This document shows, piece by piece, positions 55,280 through 64,000 of a stretch of DNA of 64,000 nt (position 1 is the stretch's first letter; the number at the start of each line of letters is the position of its first letter). This DNA is from Typhlomys cinereus (Eukaryota > Chordata > Mammalia > Rodentia > Platacanthomyidae). Made by a program: the position numbers and the translations under genes. The notes beneath the pieces were generated by a model, which had not been told where the DNA came from, made no database searches, and worked only from the letters and a program-made list of their open reading frames with translations. The stretch covers positions 1,133,017-1,197,016 of the forward strand of contig JALPQD010000402.1 in assembly GCA_023101885.1 (NCBI GenBank), in the 5' to 3' direction.

Positions 55280-55660
55280 CTGTTACTCTTTCTGCTGCTG
55301 TGAGACAACACTCGTACTCAAGCAATAAGGGGAGAAAAGGAGGCTTATTTGGCTTATGGTTCGAGAGGGGAGATAGAGTCCATTATGACAGGAAAAGCAT
55401 GGCAGAGCTGGAGGAAACTCAGGTCACATCCATCATGGAGACAGAGAAAGCAAGCAGGAGACTACTAGAGAAGACTGCTAGCAGAAGCACGGTGGGGCTG
55501 CCCATCTTCAAGACCCACCCCCTGTGACATGCCTTCTTTTAGCACTCCACCTCCTAAAGGTGCCATGACCTTCCCAAACATTAACGTCTGCTAAGGATGC
55601 AAACACATGAGCCCATGGGTGACAACTCATATTCAGATCATGACAACGTTACATGTTGTC
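55280..55660 (+). repeat. Interspersed repeat, family D
   Basis: TGTTACTCTTTCTGCTGCTGTGAGACAACACTCG, GAGGCTTATTTGGCTTATGGTTCGAGAG and CACTCCACCTCCTAAAGGTGCCATGACC; parallels 59.27-59.62 kb block by block. Confidence 0.6.
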
Positions 55661-56215
55661 CAAACTGAGGAGCTGTGTCTGGGCCTCCTGATGCTCTTTA
55701 CTCTTTGCTGGCTACACTGCTTTGCTGCTTCTCTCCTGTCCTCCCAATGCCCTGGGAGTTCTTTAAGGATAGAACAAAATAGACAGGCAGAAGAGGACCT
55801 CAACATCATTCTTAATAAACATAATAAATTGCTAAACAGGGCCAGGTAATTGTGACAAGACTCTGGGAATCATTTTATAATTATATAGTCACTGAGATAA
55901 GCTGAGGAAATCGTTCCCCCAGCTGGCTCGCAGTGACAGGAACTCCCAGAACAAGTAGAGTGATTACAGCACAGTTGCTGGATTCCCTGGGTAATTACCA
56001 TGCAGTCACAGGCTCCGCAGTGATAATGAAAAGGTTCCAAATGCAGGCAATTAGGCAGGGATTGGAGACGTGGTGACTGTCACACTCAGAGAGGACTGGG
56101 GTGCTCCTGGCAGCCTGGAGGGAGAAGACTAGGGATGTCCAAGACAGTCCTTGGTATCCTCAGATGCCCATGGTCTTGCGGTTGAAAGATTTTCTCTTTT
56201 TTCTTTTAAGGTTTA
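55661..56215. other. No feature recognised
   Basis: Unique-looking sequence; nothing assignable. Confidence 0.35.
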
Positions 56216-56233
56216 ATTAGGGGTCCATGTGAA

Positions 56234-56235
<2 letters not shown>

Positions 56236-56274
<39 letters not shown>

Positions 56275-56312
56275 GAGAAAGTATGTATGTATGTATGTGT
56301 GTGTACATGTGT
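56236..56312. repeat. (GACA)n / (GTAT)n microsatellite
   Basis: GACA units at 56241-56272 and GTAT/GTGT units at 56281-56310, inside a CT/AG-rich SINE-like context. Confidence 0.92.
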
Positions 56313-56965
56313 TTTGGGAATTCAGAACATGCATCTTCCTCTAAGATTCTCTGCCTATACCTTTGAGGCAGGATCTTCTTCCTGAGCCTAGGACTTGTAT
56401 TTTTCTCTCTAAGGCTGAAAGTTTAGGGAGATAAGGTCTTTGGATCTTATAGCTTCTGAGCCAGCACCCAGCAGCTAGTGTTCCAGAATCTTGACCTATT
56501 CTCCAGTCCTAACTAATCTCTAAAACTCCATGGGGTGGGGTGTCTGGCTAGGTCCAGCAGCCACAAAGGTCATCCATTTTTCCTGTTCCAAGCCCAGCCC
56601 ACTTTTCCCATGATAAAGACCATGTAGATAGAAAAATCACAACTCTTACTTCAAAGGCGTAAGTGGGTTTTTTTTTTTATTCTGAAACCAGATATGAGTG
56701 ACCATGGCCCCAGCAACACAGATTCAGAGTTGCCCCCAAATCCATCTGCTTCTCTGAGATAACAATTTTATTAGGTTTTATAATCACAGAGCAAAGAAAA
56801 CCATAAAGTTTTTCAAACACATGGGTGGAAACGCCAGACAGGCAAGTTACAGCAAAGTGGGGAGATCTCTGTTTATAGGCCTTAGATATTATCTGAAGAC
56901 ATTCTTATCTTGTTGGTTGGTGGAAACTGTGGTCTGCTAAGTTAATACATTTCAGAAGGTTTCAT
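56313..56965. other. No feature recognised
   Basis: T-run at 56668-56679. Remaining sequence is unassigned. Confidence 0.3.
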
Positions 56966-57890
56966 CTGGGGCTGGGCAGATGGCTCAAAGTTAAAGGCTT
57001 TGCCTCTCAAGCAAAAGGACCTGAGTTCAGATACCCAAATCCCCTGTTTAAAAAAAAAAATGCCAGGCAGATATAACTGCTACCTGCATTTCCTGTTATG
57101 GGTCCTCTGTGGTCTTTTATGTGTCTCCAAGTTCTTGTGCTCAGAATTTGAAGACTGAAACCAGAACACTCATAGGGGATTAAGGCAGGGTTTATTAGAG
57201 GAGAGAAAGTATGGAACTCATGGACATTCATTCCATGAGAGGCAAGAGAACCTATAAGAACTCACAGACTCCAGGCATGGAATCCATGACAGGCAAGGGA
57301 AAAGAAAGGAACTAATGTACTCCAGACAAGGAGTTCCATGAGGGGTAAGGGAGCCAAAAATGGCTGTCGGGTCAGGGTTATTTATAATCTCAGGCAGGCC
57401 TGGGAAAGGAAGCTTTTCCTCATTGGTTAGCTCCAGTTTCTACAAACCTGAATGGAGCTTTTGGTCCTCTACATCTCATTGGTCTGTTCATATTGGGCCC
57501 TAACCCAGTTGATCTTGTGGCCTATCTTATAATGGAGCTTTTCTGCAGTGGAGAACTAATTTCCATATCTTTTCATAAACAGAGGATGGGGGAAATTGGT
57601 GACCTTATCTCTGTGATTAAAATAAATTTTACAGATTAGTAGAGTGTGTTCCTTCAGGGTAATCCCAACCCTCAGGATGACCTTCAAAGGCCTTCAAAGA
57701 CTGTCCCAGCATGGCTGCTCTAAAACTGCCTGATTCCAGTCCTGGAAGGCATATCCTGAGAAGCCCCAGAAGAAAACAATAAGTAGGTAAAGCAATCCAG
57801 AATGATTTCTGATGTCACTCTTGGGCCTCCATAGGCATACATATTCAAGTGCCCTCTTGAACAGACACACACACACACACAGCATGCAAA
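56966..57890 (+). mobile_element. SINE split by an LTR insertion
   Basis: SINE head and body at 56969-57092 (GGGGCTGGGCAGATGGCTCAAAG to CTACCTGCATTTCC). It resumes at about 57733 (GATTCCAGTCCTGGAAGGC) and ends in (CA)n at 57867-57881. The interruption is the LTR listed next. Confidence 0.8.
57093..57732 (-). mobile_element. LTR nested in a SINE (family of 3202-3676)
   Basis: Begins TGTTATGGGTCC and ends AAACTGCCTG on the plus strand. It shares ordered blocks with the LTR at 3.2 kb (GAAACCAGA, TTTATTAGAGGAGAGAAAG, CTCTACATCTCATTG, TTCCTTCAGGGT, CCTTCAAAGACT) and is longer by a partial internal repetition (GAACTCA..GGAATCCATGA..GGAGTTCCATGAGG). A possible 5-base duplication (TTTCC / ATTCC) flanks it. 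Confidence 0.75.
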
Positions 57891-57899
57891 AGATCCATA

Positions 57900-58590
57900 C
57901 CAGCACAGATGAAGGTGGAGGTCATTGTGCTGTGTAAAATAAGCCAGGCTGATAAGTGTGTGCTTGTGGAGGCCCCAGGATGACTTTGGAAATTTCCTGG
58001 ATTGTATTTGAGAATTAAGAAATACCAGTTTCATTAGCACTGAGGACCTATTGGTCAAAAGAAACCACAAGTTAGCATAAAGGTGGAAGAATGTTGAAAC
58101 AGAAGAGGTAGTTTAAAGTCAGAGAAGACAGGAAGAGAGTCACCATGGACAAAGCCCTGGGAACGGGGAGGATTAAAACTTTTTGTGGGCTATCCTGAGG
58201 ATGTAGGGAAAGAACTCCTTGGGTGGTGAGTTAAAGGATGTTGTGTGGCCCATAAGCATCTGTTGTGTAAAAAGGGAGGAGAGCTAAGAAAACATACAAT
58301 TTCTGTTCTGGGAATTTACTATTGTTTAAGTAATCTAGTCTGTTCTGGGAAGTCACTGTTTAACTGTCACTGTAAAGAATCTTACAAAATTGGTCATAGC
58401 TGTAGCTTGCATTTCTGAATTTCATTCTTATTAGATAGGGGAAAGGAAAAGGTTGGGATTGGGGTAGGGCCACAGTTGCAAATCTTGATATCCTACATAT
58501 GGCTCCCTGAGACTGGAAGAGGAGGATGTAGACCAGGATTGTTATGAAGTAGAGGGGGGAAGGAGTTAGAAAATACCATACAACTGTCTA
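57900..58590. other. SINE fragment, then unassigned sequence
   Basis: 57.95-58.01 kb (GTGCTTGTGGAGGCCCCAGGATGACTTTGG) is a minus-strand SINE 3' fragment; the rest is not recognised. Confidence 0.4.
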
Positions 58591-59110
58591 TCCACCCCAC
58601 ATAAGAATTCAACAACAGACCAAAGTAACAATGGCACCAAGGTCCGATCTGACAAACCAATGGGTTTATTGGGAGTTACTTACAGGAATAGGGGCTGAGG
58701 GTTACTGACAAGAGCAAAGCTACTGACATGACTCACAGACAGCTCCATCACCAACAAGCCCACCCCAGCCTGGGTGAGACTCACTGAAGCTGCAAACTTG
58801 GAGCGCTATGCTGCATGACTTGCTTCTAGGAGAGTCTCTTCCATACTGCTGGCCGCTCAGCATCTCTTCAGACTGCTTGACTGGCCGAAGAGTCTCCTCC
58901 CCCAGTTTATTGCTTTTCACTCCCCTTGTGAAGACCCCCCCTGAATCTTGTTAGTTTCAAGAATCTCCCGAATTTAAAGAGCTGTTTGTTTGCTAGTCTT
59001 CCTCCAAGATGAAATATTTCATATTACTACACAGCATCTCCCTTAAATTAGACTGGGGTTAAAGTCCAGTATGGCATTAAGCTATGCCCAGGGGGAAAGT
59101 GCCATACAAC
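58590..59110 (-). mobile_element. LTR-like repeat, family C (best-preserved copy)
   Basis: From AACAACAGACCAAAGTAACAATGGCACC to CATTAAGCTATGCCCAGGGGGAAAGTGCCATACAAC. Contains AATGGGTTTATTGGGAGTTACTTACAGG (poly(A) signal on the minus strand). Confidence 0.6.
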
Positions 59111-59149
59111 ATTGGGCAGAAAATAGTTTAGACCAAGGACAGAAGCTCC

Positions 59150-59690
59150 CGGGTTAATTGTGTCAGCTGCCAACTTGACATGTGAAAGGTGGACCTCTGG
59201 GCACGCTGATGAGGAATTAATCCATCTAAGGCAGGTCTCAGGACAAGCCTGTAGGAGATTGCTGTACTAGTTATCCTTTTCTGTTGCTGTGAGAGAACAA
59301 CCAAAGTCAGGTAACTTGGAGGGAGAAAGAGAGATTTATTCAGCTTACGGTTCCAAAGGGGAGATACAATATTTCATGGAAGAAACGGCATGGCTGGCCG
59401 CAGAAGCTGGAAACAAGCTAAGTCACACCCATCCATAAGGCTGAAAGCTGCAAGACTGCCAGATGCAAGAGCAGACCTCTCCTGGAAGTAGGGTAGGACT
59501 AATCCACCTCAAGGCTCACTCCCCAAGACTGCCTTCCTCTGGCAGGATTCCACCTTCTGAAGGTGCCATGACCTTCCCAAGCACATGAGACTGTGGGGAA
59601 CACATTTCAAACCATGACAATTGTCTTGGTTGCATAATTGATGTGGAAGACCCAACAGTTGTGTGAATACTTTCTCTGGGGAGACACCAT
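59150..59690. repeat. Dispersed repeats (TGTCAA fragment, then family D)
   Basis: 59.15-59.26 kb: GTGTCAGCTGCCAACTTGACATG..GGGCACGCTG. 59.27-59.62 kb: CTGTTGCTGTGAGAGAACAACC..GAGATTTATTCAGCTTACGGTTCC, family D. Confidence 0.55.
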
Positions 59691-59694
59691 CTTC

Positions 59695-59944
59695 TCACCC
59701 CAGCTAGAAGTTCCACAGTAGCCCCAAGTAGCATTTACATTAAGATCCAACTTGTTTATTGGGATTACTTACAGAACATGAGTAAGGAAGGGTTACTTAC
59801 AGGGGCAGGGATAATTCAAGGGCAGCTGCATCGCTGGAAAGCCTCCCCCACCACCGGAGTAACTGAAGGAAGCTACACCCCTAGAGTTCTCTGCTGTAGG
59901 GCTTGCTAGGCAAGTCTCCTCCAGGCTTCTGGGCTGCTCTGGAG

Positions 59945-59945
<1 letters not shown>
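59695..59945 (-). mobile_element. LTR-like family C, partial
   Basis: AAGTAGCATTTACATTAAGATCCAACTTGTTTATTGGGATTACTTACAG and GGGCAGCTGCATCGCTGGAAAG; truncated by the CT array. Confidence 0.5.
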
Positions 59946-59982
<37 letters not shown>

Positions 59983-60072
59983 CTCCCTCTCTCTCTCTCT
60001 CCCTCTCTCTTTCTCTCTCTCTCTCTCCCTCTCTCTCTCTCTCCCTCTCTCTTTCTCTCTCTCTCTCTCCCA
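59946..60072. repeat. (CT)n array with TTTCT and CCCT variants
   Basis: About 125 bases of CT units; a 48-base higher-order pattern (CTCCCTCTCTCTTTCTCTCT) appears twice. Confidence 0.93.
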
Positions 60073-60299
60073 TAAATAAATTAATTAATTAAATATTTTA
60101 GAAAAAATTACCAACCTAGGCACTTATGAAATTTAGAGGCTAGAACATCAAACACTAAGATCAAGTACACTCTCAGAACTCAGAAGGCCAAACCAAAAAG
60201 ATTGCAGAATAAGACCTTGTCTCAAAACAAAATGTTTTGAGAATGTTGAGCCAAATTCAGGACAGTGGCACAGCCCAGTTTGGGAGGCACTGCCAGTAA

Positions 60300-60490
60300 G
60301 GCTGCACATGTGGTGGCTCAACTGGTGAAGTGCTTGCCTAACATGGACAAAGCCATGGTTCTGTTTCCAGCACCAGAAGTGTAAGGTATAGTGGTGGCTC
60401 ATGCCAGTGAACCCAGAACACAGGAGGTGGAGGCAAGAGGAGCAGAAGTTGAAGGTCCTCCCAAACTACACAGACTCTGTCTCAAAGGGT
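60300..60490 (+). mobile_element. ID-like and B1-like SINEs in series
   Basis: GTGGTGGCTCAACTGGTGAAGTGCTTGCCTAACATGG is an ID-like core (60311-60380). GTGGTGGCTCATGCCAGTGAACCCAG..AGGTGGAGGCAAG..GACTCTGTCTCAAAG is B1-like (60388-60487). Confidence 0.65.
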
Positions 60491-60497
60491 AATAGAG

Positions 60498-60499
60498 AT

Positions 60500-60567
<68 letters not shown>

Positions 60568-60732
60568 GTAGATAGCTGATTGATAGATGATAGATAGATA
60601 GACAGACAGATGGACGGACGGACGGACGGACAGGCAGATGGACAGATAGATAGAAAGTATAGACAGAGGGGTAAAGGAGGGAGAAAGGAAGGAAAGAAGG
60701 AAGGCAGGAAAGGAAGGAAAAAGGGGGAAGGA
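60498..60732. repeat. (GATA)n, (GACA)n and (GGAA)n compound microsatellite
   Basis: GATA units, then GACA units (60518-60568), TGATAGATAGATAG, GGACGGACGG and finally GGAA-rich sequence (60680-60732). Confidence 0.95.
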
Positions 60733-60737
60733 AACCA

Positions 60738-61046
60738 TAGATTTCCTTTCCTATTTTCCCCATATTCAGAGCAGAAGTTCTGCTTGCTGGTCATTGCTCC
60801 CGGCCACCCTCCTCCCACTTACATGATCCTTAGTCACATACCTCATAGCAACAGGGGTTGGGACAGAGACTGGTAACTCATTCCCCTCTGTCCTTCACAC
60901 CACCCACAAGCCCACCGACTATAAAAGCCCCACATCTCCCTCAGACAGCGCTTTTTCTGCCTTTGAGAATTAGCTCATGTCACCATATAATCATCAATAA
61001 ACTTTTTTCATCCCTTGTCTGTGGCATGGTATGTTTGGGCTTTTAC
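60738..61046 (+). mobile_element. LTR, plus, partner of 50.28-50.64 kb
   Basis: CTTACATGATCCTTAGTCACATACCTCA, TATA box (GACTATAAAAGCCCC), ATCAATAAACTTTTTTC, CCTTGTCTGTGGCATGGTATGTTTGGG and a terminal CTTACA. Opposite orientation to its partner. Confidence 0.7.
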
Positions 61047-61049
61047 CTT

Positions 61050-61150
61050 ACAGGAAGAAAGGAAGGCAAGAAGGGAAGGAAGGAAAGAAGCAGGGAAAGA
61101 AGGAAAGGAAGAAAGCTAAGGAGGAAAAGAATGAGAGAGAAAAGAAAGAC
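61050..61150. repeat. GGAA-rich microsatellite
   Basis: GGAAGGCAAG/GGAAGGAAAG units immediately after the LTR end. Confidence 0.92.
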
Positions 61151-61192
61151 TAGTAACTAGATTCACCATCCCTCTTTACATCTTTGCTTCAG

Positions 61193-61245
61193 GGCTGGGG
61201 AGAGGACTCAGGGATAAAGCCTTTGTCTCACTCACACCTTTGCTT
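61193..61245 (+). mobile_element. SINE head fragment
   Basis: GGGCTGGGGAGAGGACTCAGGGATAAAGCCTTTGTCTCAC; only the first 45 bases remain. Confidence 0.65.
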
Positions 61246-61705
61246 TAACTTCCTCTACTGAAGTCCCCTGTAGGACCACATGACTGACAGAGACCAGGAA
61301 CTGCCTCTGTGTCTCCAAGGTAATGCAACAGCTAGGGACAGATAGGAAGTACCTCAGCTTCCATTCCAGACAGCAAAGCAAGGCTTCCCACTGAGCTCAA
61401 ATAAATGGAAACTTCTTTCCAAATAGGAAGAACTCCGTGCACAGAGCCAAAAATGGCAAGCATGTCCTGTCTGCATGCAAGCATACCAGTCAAGGTGATT
61501 CCTTAAATAAAACCTCCTGTCTGCCCACACTTTCTGCCAGGTGCCCAAAGAACTTTTTTTTTTTTGTAAGTAAAAGACACTGACAGACCTGTGGGTGAGA
61601 AGCTTCTTATAGGCTGAGTTTTTCTCCTGCGCTGCATTGTGCACATCTTTGAGACATAAAATTTGGAGAATTTAACAATGACAGTCCATCCACACCTTGA
61701 ATTCC
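61246..61705. other. No feature recognised
   Basis: Unassigned sequence with a T-run at 61555-61565. Confidence 0.3.
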
Positions 61706-62022
61706 ACCATGGCTATGTATGTAAGTGTGTGTGATGTGTGCGTCTTGTGGGGGGTGTGTATGTGCGTGCGTGCGTGCATGCATGTACCTGTGCTTGTGTC
61801 TATGTCTGTGAAGGCCCAAGGGTGACATTGGGAATCATCCTGGATTGCTCTATGTCCTTATTGCTTTGCCTGAAGATTCCCAGGCTGCTCCTTCCAGGGC
61901 TGGAATTACAGGCTAACACCATGTCCACCTGGCTTTTTCACATGGGACCTGGAGATCTGAACTCAGGCCTTTTGTTTATGAGGCAGAGGCTTTAGCCCCT
62001 GAGCCATCTCTCCAGCTTGCAC
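61706..62022 (-). mobile_element. SINE, minus
   Basis: GT-rich start (61715-61800), GAAGGCCCAAGGGTGACATTGGG, GGAGATCTGAACTCAGG, and a reversed head CCCCTGAGCCATCTCTCCAGC. Confidence 0.8.
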
Positions 62023-62920
62023 CATGGACATCTTGCCCAGTTTGTTTTTACATGTGCCTGTCCCTTCCTCCACCTGTTCATCAATCCAGGTGGGGTGTTT
62101 GGGATGCATTTCTAAGTTACATCAGCGTGCTTCTCTCTGAATACTTCAGCAAGTTGTTTTCAGGTATCTTGTGCTTTCCTTTTCATTCTGTGTTAAGATT
62201 TGAGTGTAATGAAAAGGATGAATCTGAATGACAGTCCAACCTGTGTTTGGACAGGTGCACCTCCAAACACCTATCAGGACAGAATATGGTCATGATTCCA
62301 AGAAATTTCTACTGACCTTTCCTCTTTCACATCCTGGTCTTATTTTTCAAGGGGCAAACAATCTTCTGATTCCTTTTCCTCTATAAATTAATCTTTCCCT
62401 CCCTCTCTCCCTCCCTCTCTCCCTCCTATAGCTGCAGTCTAACATTCAACCTCCTGCCCCTATTACCATTCCTTCTCTGCCTGCCACCATGCATTCCTCA
62501 CTGAGATGGACTCTATCCCCTCTGGAATAATAAATCCAAATAATTAACCCTTTCTTTCTTAAATTGCTTGGGTAGGTCAGAAAATTGCATCAAAGTGACA
62601 GAAGGGCAACTGGAACAATATTTCAAGAAGCATTCACAGAACATAAAACTAACCAGTGGTTGACTTAAATGTACAATTAATGATTGATACTTTCAGATGT
62701 CATCTAGATCCAAGGCACCTTTATCTCCCTGAAAGGAGATTTCATCTCATTCCTGGAACTCTGCCCCCCCACACACACCTCCCTGCCACCACAACCACTG
62801 ATGTGCTTCTATTGGGATGGATGTTCCTTCTCTGTCTTTTTTATACACATGGAATCTATGCCACATGCTGCCGGTGTCAGGATGCTCTTTCTTGGGTTGT
62901 TCAGGGACATGCAAGGGATG
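62023..62920. other. No gene recognised; (CCCT)n tract
   Basis: CCCTCCCTCTCTCCCTCC tract at 62397-62430. The rest resembles old dispersed repeat (CCTCTGGAATAATAAATCC) but is not assignable. Confidence 0.35.
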
Positions 62921-62924
62921 GGAG

Positions 62925-63085
62925 CCAAGGTCTTATAAATGCTAGGCAGGTGCTCTACCACTGAGTCATGTTCCCCACCTATCACTGGTGGATTCTAAGC
63001 CAGCACTTTACTGCTGAGTCACACTCCAACCTCTCACTGGTGGATTATAGGCAGGTCCTCTATAATAGAGTCATACCCCCAGGCC
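62925..63085 (-). mobile_element. Three partial ID-like repeats in series
   Basis: AAATGCTAGGCAGGTGCTCTACCACTGAGTCATGTTCC, then ACTGGTGGATTCTAAGCCAGCACTTTACTGCTGAGTCACACTCC, then CACTGGTGGATTATAGGCAGGTCCTCTATAATAGAGTCATAC. Each is a reversed tRNA-like core. Confidence 0.6.
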
Positions 63086-63439
63086 CAGTCTACTGTTAGA
63101 CTGAAGAACTATAGACTAGAGTGATTTGGAAAGTATGCAGATAACTCCATCCTTGTGGCAAGTTCCCATTCATTCATACATGCATTCATTCATCCATAGC
63201 TGCTAATAAAGTAGAGGCATCAACTAATGCAAGAGGTGGCTACTGAAAGCTATTCAGCCACTGAATTATCAAGAAACATATCTAAAGTCTGATTCCAGGC
63301 CTGGGAAATCAGACACTAGGGGACCCCACTTTACAAACACCTTGCTGGAGGATGCACAAAGAACATGCATTCTCCCCCAAATCGTCTTGAGTTGACTTCT
63401 CATTGACTACACTTCAAATCAAAATATTTTATAAAACAC

Positions 63440-63625
63440 AAACTCCCTTTTTGTTTATTCATTTATTATGTGTATGGGGAGTGAGAAGGGATGCCACAGC
63501 ACATGTGTGGAGGTCAGAAGACAGTTTACAGAAGTTAGCTCTCTCCTTACACCATATGGACTCTGGGGATCGAACACCAGTGGTCAGACTTGACCATAAT
63601 TTCTCCCCTAAAGTATGGGTCTCAC
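63440..63625 (-). mobile_element. B3-like SINE, minus
   Basis: ATTATGTGTATGGGGAG, ATGTGTGGAGGTCAGAAGACAG, TAGCTCTCTCCTTACACCATATGGACTCTGGGGATCGAAC and AGTGGTCAGACTTG follow the reverse order of a rodent B3/B2-type SINE. Confidence 0.65.
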
Positions 63626-64000
63626 TGTATTTCTTTGTGGGTATGAAAAGGAGAGTAACAAAGAGAGAAGAGGAAAGACAGACAGAAAATACAGTGTCCA
63701 TTCCGGGGCCTGTTTAGTATTCACTACCTTTTTCTTAGGCAGAGGCAAATCTCTCCAAGCTTCGTCATGCTATAAATAAAATGGTTTAACTTTTTGTTTC
63801 ACCTGCTGGAGCTACACACCTCTGTAGCATTGGGCCCACATGCTCTTCCTGACAAGCTCCGTTCAGAGCCCCACTGCTAAGCTTGGGATTGTGCAAAACT
63901 CCCCAACAGTTGATGTTGTCTGGAAATAAACGCGACTCCTCCAGAGGCTTCAGGATCTGCAGAGCCTGAACTCCCACTTCCATTCCCCCACACACACCTA
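63626..64000. other. No feature recognised at the right edge
   Basis: No repeat, exon or domain can be supported; the window ends in a short CA tract. Confidence 0.3.

Noticed and set aside
60399..60818. 139-codon frame with repeated Cys-Leu-Ser-Val units
   Set aside because: It reads the (GACA)n/(GATA)n array in reverse; low complexity only.

Overview
The window looks like nuclear DNA from a rodent. It has no bacterial-style gene packing, it is saturated with rodent-type LINE-1 elements and tRNA-related SINEs that begin GGGGCTGGAGAGGTGGCTCAG, and it carries B1/ID-like fragments, solo LTRs and many long (CA)n, (CT)n, (GATA)n and (GGAA)n arrays. The dominant young SINE has a (CA)n tract inside its 3' part and an AATTGAATAAATAA tail. 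That is unlike the usual mouse/rat B1/B2 set and suggests a non-murid rodent (a jerboa-like lineage is a guess). The species cannot be fixed from sequence alone.

One host gene can be supported, on the minus strand between about 18.5 and 27.6 kb: LAIR1, the leukocyte-associated immunoglobulin-like collagen receptor of the leukocyte receptor complex. I could place nine coding exons (one, the stalk exon, tentative). They have consensus splice sites and matching phases, and together encode a 275-residue type I inhibitory receptor: split signal peptide, one Ig domain, short stalk, transmembrane helix without charge, and a tail with two ITIM-like tyrosines. Its introns carry SINEs, an old LINE-1 tail and a cryptic CA-rich satellite of about 720 bp.

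The rest is mobile-element territory. From left to right: a rearranged LINE-1 piece (1-820); a head-to-tail dimer of LINE-1 3' ends (1415-2356); SINEs with perfect target-site duplications; an LTR (3202-3676); an inverted SINE pair (7.7-8.3 kb); a 710-bp solo LTR with a 4-bp duplication (8422-9131); a LINE-1 inserted with a 10-bp duplication (11025-16516) that lost 931 bp of its reverse transcriptase; LAIR1; a long stretch of old LINE-1 tails, SINEs and LTR-like repeats (28-43 kb); a second long LINE-1 (about 43.03-49.36 kb) with an intact 356-codon ORF1 but a broken ORF2; and more nested LTRs, SINEs and microsatellites to 64 kb.

No rRNA, functional tRNA, CRISPR array or second protein-coding host gene was recognised. 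The most interesting observations are the complete LAIR1 exon chain with an altered second ITIM, the LINE-1 3'-end dimer, overlapping open frames kept in the LINE-1 3' UTR of several copies, and the way the young SINE family spreads CA microsatellites. I did not find convincing evidence for a wholly new biological system.
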